The notes beneath the pieces were generated by a model. It searched no databases. It saw nothing but the letters and a program-made list of their open reading frames with translations, and was not told the DNA's origin. A stretch of DNA of 38,444 nt, taken from the NCBI GenBank assembly GCA_903881565.1, contig CAIRTR010000180.1:1-38444 (forward strand). Reading direction: 5' to 3'. Made by a program: the position numbers and the translations under genes. This stretch comes from Oligoflexia bacterium (GTDB lineage: Bacteria; Bdellovibrionota; UBA1018). Shown piece by piece: positions 31,899-38,444 of the stretch. Numbering within the stretch: the stretch's first letter is position 1; each line of letters opens with the position of its first letter.

Positions 31899-34800
31899 CT
31901 AGTGAACGTCTGCCTGAGCACCCTTATCATCTTCAATCAATTCAACGTTCAGAGCCAAACTCTGAAGTTCCTTGACCAAAACGTTAAAGGATTCGGGAAG
32001 TCCCGGCTCCAACAACTGCTCACCCTTCACAATCGCTTCATACATGCGATTACGACCGGTAACATCATCGGATTTAACCGTGAGGAACTCCTGAAGTGCG
32101 TAAGCGGCGCCATAAGCCTCGAGCGCCCAAACTTCCATCTCTCCCAAGCGCTGGCCCCCGAACTGTGCCTTGCCCCCCAGCGGTTGCTGAGTCACAAGAC
32201 TGTACGGACCAATGCTACGAGCATGAATTTTTTCTTCAACGAGATGGTGCAACTTCAACATATACATCACACCGATGGTGACTTCTTCAGCGAACGGATC
32301 GCCTGTCACACCATCGAACAATGTAGTCTGTCCACGAAGAGGCAGCTGGGCTACTTTGAGCATCTTTTCAATATCATTTTCCGACGCGCCATCAAAGACA
32401 GGGGTCGAAACATGAATACCTTTTCTCAAATGCGAGGCCATCTTCTTCACGTCGTCATCAGAAGCCTTATCAAGATACTTATCAACTTCAGGGTTGGAAT
32501 AAGTGTCTTTGAGAACCTTTCGGAGCTTCTCGCCATTGAAATTTTCCATGTAGGCGTTGACGCGCTCACCAATTCCGTGCGCGGCCCAACCCAAGGTCAC
32601 TTCAAGCAACTGTCCGATATTCATTCGTGAAGGAACGCCCAATGGATTCAAGACCATGTCCACAGAGGAACCGTTGGCCATGAAGGGCATATCTTCCATG
32701 GGCAGAATGCGGCTGACCACACCCTTGTTACCATGTCGACCTGCCATCTTATCGCCCACTTGCAAACGACGTTTGATTGCGATCTGAACCTTGACCATCT
32801 TGATCACGCCTGGAGCAAGCTCGTCACCACGTTTCAATTTGTCCGTCTTGTCTTTGAACACATAGCGAACAGCTTCGATCTTCTCTTTGGCCGTTTTCAT
32901 AACCAAGGTTACTTCTTGCTCAAGCTCATCCTTCACGGGAATGAAGCCCAACAATTCAAACGGAATCAGAGAAAGAGTGTCCCGATCAAGCTTCTGCGCC
33001 TTCTTCAACAGCTCTTCTGAACCATCTTCTGAAAGCAATTTGCCAGTCGTGGAAGCCCCTTCGAGCGATTTAGCAATCTTATTGAAAGCAGACTGCCGAA
33101 TTGCCTCAATTTCGATCTTCTCATCGCGACGAATCGTTGCGATGTGCTCTTCAAGAATCGCAGTAGTACGCTCATCAGGCTCAGTCCCTTCGCGAGCAAA
33201 CACTTGCGCATTGATAACAATCCCTTGAACACCCGAGGGTACCCGAAGAGAGGTATCACGCACGTCGCCGGCTTTTTCGCCGAAGATCGCACGCAAAAGC
33301 TTTTCCTCAGGTGATAACTGGGTCTCACCTTTTGGAGTCACTTTACCTACGAGAATATCACCAGGCTTCACTTCAGCGCCAATGCGTATAATCCCGCTAC
33401 TATCCAAATCCTTCAGCGCTTCTTCGCCGACATTTGGGATATCTCGAGTAACATCTTCTTTACCAAGCTTGGTATCTCGAGCGACACATTCAAACTCTTC
33501 GATATGAATCGAAGTGAAAGTATCTTCTTTGATAATTCGCTCAGAAATCAAAATCGAGTCTTCGAAATTGTAGCCACCCCAAGGCATGAACGCTATGAGG
33601 ATGTTTTGCCCCAACGCCAACTCACCGGCATCGGTTCCTGGTCCGTCAGCCAAAACGTCTCCCGCCTTAACCTGGTCTCCAATATGAACAACAGGTCTTT
33701 GCGTAATACAGGTATTTTGGTTGGAACGCTGATACTTCGTTAGATTATAAATATCGACATCTGATCCAACTTCATCCGTTTTGAGCGCCGCTCGCCTCAC
33801 GACAATCTTGGTCCCGTCGACCATGACGATTTCACCGTCATATTTCGAAAGAATGATCTGTCCCGAGTCGCGAGCCACAATGCGTTCAATCCCGGTTCCT
33901 ACGAAAGGAGCCGAAGTCCGAATCAAAGGCACTGCCTGACGTTGCATGTTCGAACCCATCAAGGCTCGGTTAGCATCGTCGTGCTCGAGGAAAGGGATCA
34001 AAGACGCCGCGATCGAGACCAACTGGTTCGGCGAGACATCCATGAGCTCGACTTCGTCTGGATTGACGAGAGCAAAATCCCCTTTTCGTCGAGCAGAGAC
34101 GAAATCGGAAGGCAACTTGCCAGTTCGCAGAGACTCAGGGGTCACCTGAGCGATAACCTTGTTCTCCTCTTCAGTCGCAGTGAAGAACTTAAGATCCGCA
34201 CCGATCTTACGACCCGTTACAACGTGGTAAGGAGTTTCGATAAAACCGAAATCATTCACACGAGCATAGGTTGAAAGACTCGCAATTAAACCAATGTTTG
34301 GACCTTCAGGAGTTTCAATCGGACAAATACGACCATAGTGAGTGTTGTGAACGTCACGAACTTCAAAGCCAGCTCGTTCACGGGTCAAACCGCCCGGTCC
34401 AAGAGCTGAGAGTCTTCGCTTGTGCGTTACTTCAGACAATGGATTGGTTTGATCCATAAACTGAGAAAGCTGACTCGATCCAAAGAACTCTTTCACGACC
34501 GCAGCCACTGGCTTTTGGTTGATCAAATCATGGGGCATGAGCGTTTCAACTTCTTGAATGCTCATACGTTCTTTAATGGCTCGTTCCATACGTACCAAGC
34601 CGATACGATATTGATTCTCGATCAACTCACCGACAGCACGGACACGGCGGTTACCGAGGTGATCGATATCATCGATCGTGCCTCTGCCATTATTGAGCTC
34701 GCAAAGGTAAAACATTGTCGCAAGAATATCTTCTTTGGTCAGAATCGAACTCTCGGCTGAAGTCGTATTCTCAGGAAACTTATAATTCAACTTCAATCGC

Positions 34801-36029
34801 CCTACCTTCGAGAGGTCATAACGATCAGGATTGAAAAATAGGTTTTCGAAAAGCTGTTTTGCAGCCTCAACAGTTGGGGGATCCCCTGGGCGCATACGCT
34901 TATAGATTTCGATTAACGCCTCTTCAGGACTAGAAACCTTATCAATAACCAGCGTTTCGCGAATAAAAGGACCATAGGTAAGATTATCGGTGAAAATGAC
35001 CTTCACCTCTCTCACACCACGCACTTTAAGTTCTTCTATTTTCTTTTCACTTAATTCATCGTTACACTCAAGAAGTACTTCGCCCGTCTTTTCGTCAACG
35101 ACATCTTCCGACGAAACTCGACCGAAAACAGCCTCTAAAGGAACTTCAAAGCGCTTAATTCCTGCGTCCTGAATTTTCTTGATAACAGCTTTAGTAAATT
35201 TACGATTCTTTCGTACAATGACTTCTTCAGTCTTCGGATCTAGAATATCTTCTTCAGCTCGTTGTCCCGAAAGAATTTCAAGATCAACAGCTTTGTAATA
35301 CTTTCCATCTTTATCAAAAGAAAGTTTCTCAGCACGATAGAAATAATTCAGAATTTCATGAGGAGACATTCCCATTGCACGCAAAACAATCGTGGCAGGC
35401 AGCTTGCGCTTGCGATCGATACGAGCATGGACAATATCCTTGTGATCGAACTCAAAATCCAACCATGATCCACGATGAGGAATAACTCGTGCAGAATAAA
35501 GGATCTTGCCGCTGGAGTGAGTCTTCCCTTGATCGTGATCAAAGATGACCCCAGGAGAACGATGGAGCTGACTCACGATAACGCGCTCAGTTCCGTTAAT
35601 AATGAACGAACCCGCTTCAGTCATCAGCGGGATTTCACCCATATAAACTTCTTGCTCTTTGATGTCTCGAATATTGCGAGTTCCCGTTTCCTCTTCAACA
35701 TCGTAAACCACGAGTCGAACAGTGATCTTCAAAGGTGCGGCGAAGGTCATCCCCCTCTGGCGGCACTCACCAACATCGTACTTAGGTTTCTCGAGAACGT
35801 AGCTTTCGAACTCAAGTGAAGCCGTACGATTGAAGTCCTCAATCGGAAACACAGACTTAAACACGGCCTGTAGGCCGGAATCATCCCTTTTACTAGGGAG
35901 AACATCAGCCTGCAGAAACTTCTCGTAGCTCTTGCGTTGGAGTTCAATAAGATTAGGAATCTCCACAGGAGAACTAATTTTAGAAAAATCTTTTCGAATA
36001 CGGCGGTTTTCAGCGAACAAAGACGCCAT
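31899..36029 (-). CDS. rpoB: RNA polymerase beta subunit
   Basis: 1376 residues. The rifampicin-binding region reads [21 protein letters not shown] and LSALGPGG, with the Asp, His and Ser residues of the sensitive type kept and only a Thr for Asn change next to them, so no classic resistance change is seen. [17 protein letters not shown] and later [25 protein letters not shown] and the C-terminal [24 protein letters not shown] are conserved. It catalyses RNA synthesis with RpoC. GAGGAG stands 5 nt before ATG 36029. Confidence 0.99.
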   Translation of the reverse strand: MASLFAENRRIRKDFSKISSPVEIPNLIELQRKSYEKFLQADVLPSKRDDSGLQAVFKSVFPIEDFNRTASLEFESYVLEKPKYDVGECRQRGMTFAAPLKITVRLVVYDVEEETGTRNIRDIKEQEVYMGEIPLMTEAGSFIINGTERVIVSQLHRSPGVIFDHDQGKTHSSGKILYSARVIPHRGSWLDFEFDHKDIVHARIDRKRKLPATIVLRAMGMSPHEILNYFYRAEKLSFDKDGKYYKAVDLEILSGQRAEEDILDPKTEEVIVRKNRKFTKAVIKKIQDAGIKRFEVPLEAVFGRVSSEDVVDEKTGEVLLECNDELSEKKIEELKVRGVREVKVIFTDNLTYGPFIRETLVIDKVSSPEEALIEIYKRMRPGDPPTVEAAKQLFENLFFNPDRYDLSKVGRLKLNYKFPENTTSAESSILTKEDILATMFYLCELNNGRGTIDDIDHLGNRRVRAVGELIENQYRIGLVRMERAIKERMSIQEVETLMPHDLINQKPVAAVVKEFFGSSQLSQFMDQTNPLSEVTHKRRLSALGPGGLTRERAGFEVRDVHNTHYGRICPIETPEGPNIGLIASLSTYARVNDFGFIETPYHVVTGRKIGADLKFFTATEEENKVIAQVTPESLRTGKLPSDFVSARRKGDFALVNPDEVELMDVSPNQLVSIAASLIPFLEHDDANRALMGSNMQRQAVPLIRTSAPFVGTGIERIVARDSGQIILSKYDGEIVMVDGTKIVVRRAALKTDEVGSDVDIYNLTKYQRSNQNTCITQRPVVHIGDQVKAGDVLADGPGTDAGELALGQNILIAFMPWGGYNFEDSILISERIIKEDTFTSIHIEEFECVARDTKLGKEDVTRDIPNVGEEALKDLDSSGIIRIGAEVKPGDILVGKVTPKGETQLSPEEKLLRAIFGEKAGDVRDTSLRVPSGVQGIVINAQVFAREGTEPDERTTAILEEHIATIRRDEKIEIEAIRQSAFNKIAKSLEGASTTGKLLSEDGSEELLKKAQKLDRDTLSLIPFELLGFIPVKDELEQEVTLVMKTAKEKIEAVRYVFKDKTDKLKRGDELAPGVIKMVKVQIAIKRRLQVGDKMAGRHGNKGVVSRILPMEDMPFMANGSSVDMVLNPLGVPSRMNIGQLLEVTLGWAAHGIGERVNAYMENFNGEKLRKVLKDTYSNPEVDKYLDKASDDDVKKMASHLRKGIHVSTPVFDGASENDIEKMLKVAQLPLRGQTTLFDGVTGDPFAEEVTIGVMYMLKLHHLVEEKIHARSIGPYSLVTQQPLGGKAQFGGQRLGEMEVWALEAYGAAYALQEFLTVKSDDVTGRNRMYEAIVKGEQLLEPGLPESFNVLVKELQSLALNVELIEDDKGAQADVH

Positions 36030-36093
36030 GCCTGCTCCTCACGTGCAGAGTTGCACAGGATAAGATAAAACAACAAAAGGCGCCACTGCACCC

Positions 36094-36119
36094 CCACCAT
36101 TCTTTTTTCAAGACGGTGG
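36094..36119 (-). promoter_or_regulatory. Stem-loop between rplL and rpoB
   Basis: Minus strand CCACC-(G)TCTT...AAGA-GGTGG with an A-rich loop, no T run. The place corresponds to the rplL-rpoB attenuator/processing region of other bacteria. Confidence 0.45.
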
Positions 36120-36173
36120 AGGCACAGTAAACGCACCGAACCAGACGTGTAATGAGAACTGGGAAGATCTCGA

Positions 36174-36554
36174 TCACTTGATCTCGACCTTGGCTCCCTC
36201 AGCTTCAAGCTTTTTCTTCATGGCTTCAGCGTCAGCCTTGTTTACGCCTTCTTTCAAGGTCTTAGGGGCTCCTTCAACAAGATCCTTAGCTTCTTTCAAG
36301 CCAAGACCTGTGATTGCGCGCACTTCCTTGATGACGTTGATCTTCTTGTCGCCAGCGGCGGAAAGAACGACGGTGAATTCCGTCTTTGCTTCAGCAACAG
36401 CTGCCGAAGCGCCTGGAGCAGCCGCCATAGCGACAGGAGCCGCAGCGGAAACACCAAACTTACCTTCTAAATCCTTCACGAGCTGCGAAAGCTCGAGAAC
36501 TGACATGTTTTCGATAAACGAAATAACATTTTCCTTATTAATAGCCGTACTCAT
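36174..36554 (-). CDS. rplL: Ribosomal protein L7/L12
   Basis: 126 residues: N-terminal dimerisation helix ([23 protein letters not shown]), an Ala-rich hinge (about 35-55) and the C-terminal domain that binds translation factors ([39 protein letters not shown]). It forms the ribosome stalk with L10. AAGAGG is about 9 nt before ATG. It is followed by a 144-bp gap to rpoB that contains a stem-loop. Confidence 0.98.
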   Translation of the reverse strand: MSTAINKENVISFIENMSVLELSQLVKDLEGKFGVSAAAPVAMAAAPGASAAVAEAKTEFTVVLSAAGDKKINVIKEVRAITGLGLKEAKDLVEGAPKTLKEGVNKADAEAMKKKLEAEGAKVEIK

Positions 36555-36646
36555 TGTTCTACCTCTTCACTTCTGGTTCAAATTGTGCCGCAAAACCTTC
36601 TTGGTCCACGACCCCTTTTCCCCCAAGTTTCCTTAGGGTGTGCTAC

Positions 36647-36669
36647 CCGAGGGCCATCCGGACCCTCGG
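36647..36669 (-). promoter_or_regulatory. Stem-loop between rplJ and rplL
   Basis: CCGAGGG (36647-36653) and CCCTCGG (36663-36669), perfect 7-bp arms with a 9-nt loop in the 129-bp gap. There is no T run; it may be a processing or partial stop site that sets L10:L12 ratio. Confidence 0.45.
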
Positions 36670-36683
36670 CACCAAACTAAAAA

Positions 36684-37223
36684 TTATGCTTCTGGATTTG
36701 CTTTCTTTTCCCCAATCGCCGACAAAACGGTGACCAAGGCGCGAGGGACAGCGGCCAACACTCCCACGAAGTTCGTGATCGGCGCATTCATTGTTCCCAA
36801 CAGCTTTGCAAGAAGAACTTCACGGCTCGGTAGATTTGCCAATGCTTCAATATCAGCAACCACCAACCGCTTAGCCCCCATGAGACCATCTTTAAGCTTC
36901 AGGGCTTCGTTTTCTTTGGCGAACTTGTGTATGATCTTGGCAGACGCTGCGGCATCATTATTTGCAAAAGCAACAAGTGTGGGGCCCACTGTTTCATCGA
37001 GCAACTGCTTCGCTGACTCACCAAGCGCGCCGTCTTTCGTTACCAAGCGAGCGATATTGTTCTTAAGTACCTTAACTTCAGTCTTTTGGGTGCGAAGAGC
37101 GCGACGTAGATCATCCGCTTGTGTTGCGGTCAATCCCTTAAAGTCTGCGAAAAAAGCCACCTGAGCTTTTGTGAATCTTGCTCTTAGGTCATCTGCTAAT
37201 TGTGTTTTTTCAGTACGATTCAT
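36684..37223 (-). CDS. rplJ: Ribosomal protein L10
   Basis: 179 residues with the L10 pattern: KAQVAFFADFKGLTATQADDLRRALR (about 18-45), VLKNNIARL, and VGPTLVAFAN; the C-terminal helix that carries L12 dimers is present (LAKLLGTMNAPITNFVGVLAAVPRALVTVLSAIGEKK). It is the second component of the stalk. The upstream gap to rplA is only 41 bp, so a long autoregulatory L10 leader is not visible here. AGAGG is 10 nt before ATG. Confidence 0.98.
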   Translation of the reverse strand: MNRTEKTQLADDLRARFTKAQVAFFADFKGLTATQADDLRRALRTQKTEVKVLKNNIARLVTKDGALGESAKQLLDETVGPTLVAFANNDAAASAKIIHKFAKENEALKLKDGLMGAKRLVVADIEALANLPSREVLLAKLLGTMNAPITNFVGVLAAVPRALVTVLSAIGEKKANPEA

Positions 37224-37264
37224 GGTTGTTAAACCTCTCTATTTGAAAACCGATAAATAAATTC

Positions 37265-38002
37265 TTAGGCGAGCCCCGAAGCAACCAATGCACTGGATGG
37301 ATCAACTGCGATTCCAGGACTCATGGTTGTTGAAACGGTAATGTTTTTGAGATAGCTCCCCTTGCTGGTAGGGGGCTTTGCTCGCATAATAGCGGACATC
37401 AGGGCCACGAAATTCTCCTGAAGCTTGGCAGCGCCAAAGGACTTCTTACCAATGGCAACATGAATAATCCCGGCCTTTTCAGTTCGATATTCTACCTTAC
37501 CCAACTTTTGCTCTTTAACTGCTTTGGCTAAGTCAAAAGTGACAGTACCCAGCTTCGGATTCGGCATCAAGCCGCGAGGCCCGAGAATTTTACCGATTTT
37601 CGATACTGCAACCATCATATCAGGGGTCGCAATCATCTTATCGAACTCCATCCAACCACCGGTGATCTTTTCGATCAGGTCATCGGCTCCTACAAAATCA
37701 GCGCCTGCTGCTTGAGCTTCCTTTGCCTTCTCACCTTTCGCCAGAACAGCAACCCGAACAGATTTACCAATACCGTTCGGAAGAACGATAGCTCCGCGAA
37801 CCATTTGGTCAGAGTGCTTTGGGTCAACGCCGAGGCAGAAAACCGCTTCAACGGTCTCATCAAATTTGGCGTAGGCAATAGCCGGAATAAGGCCAAAAGC
37901 CTCTTCGACGGAATATATCTTGCCTTCTTCTATTTTTCCCAATGAGGAAAAGTACTTTTTTCCATGGTGGCCCAGACGTTTCTTTTTTTCTGTCTCGCTC
38001 AT
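37265..38002 (-). CDS. rplA: Ribosomal protein L1
   Basis: 245 residues from ATG 38002; the ATG ten codons earlier is rejected because GGGAG lies 6 nt before 38002 and the usual L1 N-terminus is Lys-rich ([16 protein letters not shown]). The signature [19 protein letters not shown] and the C-terminal [22 protein letters not shown] are present. It binds the L1 stalk of 23S rRNA and, in other bacteria, represses its own operon. Confidence 0.98.
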   Translation of the reverse strand: MSETEKKKRLGHHGKKYFSSLGKIEEGKIYSVEEAFGLIPAIAYAKFDETVEAVFCLGVDPKHSDQMVRGAIVLPNGIGKSVRVAVLAKGEKAKEAQAAGADFVGADDLIEKITGGWMEFDKMIATPDMMVAVSKIGKILGPRGLMPNPKLGTVTFDLAKAVKEQKLGKVEYRTEKAGIIHVAIGKKSFGAAKLQENFVALMSAIMRAKPPTSKGSYLKNITVSTTMSPGIAVDPSSALVASGLA

Positions 38003-38066
38003 CTTTATCTCCCGTGGTGCATGCGTCAGCAAGGCTGACTCCCACTTATTTGAAATCTATTTAAAA

Positions 38067-38444
38067 CTAATCTTCGACCGTAATGCCAGAGCTCCGTGCG
38101 GTGCCTGCGATTGTTCGCATCGCGGCCTCAACACTGCCCGCATTGAGATCCGGCATTTTGAGTTTCGCAATCTCTTCAACCTGCTTGCGAGTCACCTTGC
38201 CGACCTTCTTCTTATTAGGTTCGCCTGAACCTTTTTCGATTTTTGCTGCCTTTAGGAGCAATACCGAAGCAGGGGGCGTTTTTGTAATAAATGTGAACGA
38301 ACGATCTGAATAGACCGTGATGATCACAGGAATTATAACACCTTTTTGGTCCTGAGTTTTTGCGTTAAACGCCTTACAAAACTCCATGATGTTAACGCCA
38401 CGTTGACCGAGCGCTGGACCAACTGGAGGAGCTGGGTTTGCCTG
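38067..38444 (-). CDS. rplK: Ribosomal protein L11, N-terminus cut by window edge
   Basis: 126 codons are visible; the frame is open to base 38444, so the first roughly 15-20 residues lie outside. The N-terminal part reads [28 protein letters not shown] (split over the edge side), typical of L11; then [14 protein letters not shown] and the C-terminal rRNA-binding domain [20 protein letters not shown] and [20 protein letters not shown]. An internal ATG at 38387 is not the start. It is the first gene seen in the rplKAJL-rpoBC unit; 64 bp separate it from rplA. Confidence 0.97.
   Translation of the reverse strand, partial: QANPAPPVGPALGQRGVNIMEFCKAFNAKTQDQKGVIIPVIITVYSDRSFTFITKTPPASVLLLKAAKIEKGSGEPNKKKVGKVTRKQVEEIAKLKMPDLNAGSVEAAMRTIAGTARSSGITVED

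Noticed and set aside
31902-32630. 242-codon ORF on the plus strand inside rpoB
   Set aside because: Antisense shadow of rpoB without start signals or recognisable fold.
37224-37264. L10 leader regulatory structure before rplJ
   Set aside because: Only 41 bp separate rplA and rplJ and no kink-turn-like stem could be recognised.

Overview
The window looks like a chromosomal segment of a Gram-negative bacterium of the Bdellovibrio-like (former deltaproteobacterial) kind. The right third carries the universal rplK-rplA-rplJ-rplL-rpoB-rpoC order with proteobacterial-type subunits. There are outer-membrane barrels, an OmpA-domain lipoprotein, a heptosyltransferase-type glycosyltransferase and UDP-glucose dehydrogenase, so the cell has an outer membrane and glycans. 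Peptidases are dense: secreted C1 and C11 enzymes, a secreted subtilase, a membrane M28 and a cytoplasmic M29. That fits a predatory or scavenging life, but the placement is inference; no marker in the window fixes the species.

Layout. 1-1154: right end of an AbiE-like type IV toxin-antitoxin pair. 1366-7308: DHCR24-like FAD oxidoreductase, a translationally coupled papain-like protease and small Cys-rich secreted protein, a stand-alone RNA ligase, a membrane protein and an M28 peptidase. 7309-8067: no large gene, but a 47-residue lipoprotein gene with a strong ribosome binding site, possible decayed coding sequence behind it, and a regulatory stretch for a Lys/Ala-rich exported peptide (8068). 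8383-16959: two plus-strand glycan runs (one GT9, three GT2-like; then GT2, a class I amidotransferase, an LPG-synthase-like membrane protein and a mini RecQ-like helicase), with ugd on the minus strand between them. 17179-21535: clostripain-like protease, outer-membrane barrel, a MazEF-like operon that ends in a DUF2461 gene, and a DUF433/DUF5615 toxin-antitoxin pair whose toxin is frameshifted by an exact 8-bp tandem duplication. 21625-27586: minus-strand genes for a Cys-rich exported protein, thioesterase, M29 peptidase, subtilase, OmpA-domain lipoprotein, barrel protein and a DMT transporter with a His-rich tail. 27603-38444: tRNA-Val and the ribosomal protein/RNA polymerase operon.

How genes work together. 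Overlapping starts and stops show tight operons at 8383-12030, 13385-14179, 20138-20687 and 22001-23528. The glycan genes probably build or modify cell-surface polysaccharide. Three toxin-antitoxin-like modules lie in one 21-kb stretch. The clearest unexpected signals are the 8-bp duplication that turns off the DUF5615 toxin, a complete promoter/operator for the MazEF-like operon, and three minus-strand genes whose ribosome binding sites sit inside short perfect hairpins.
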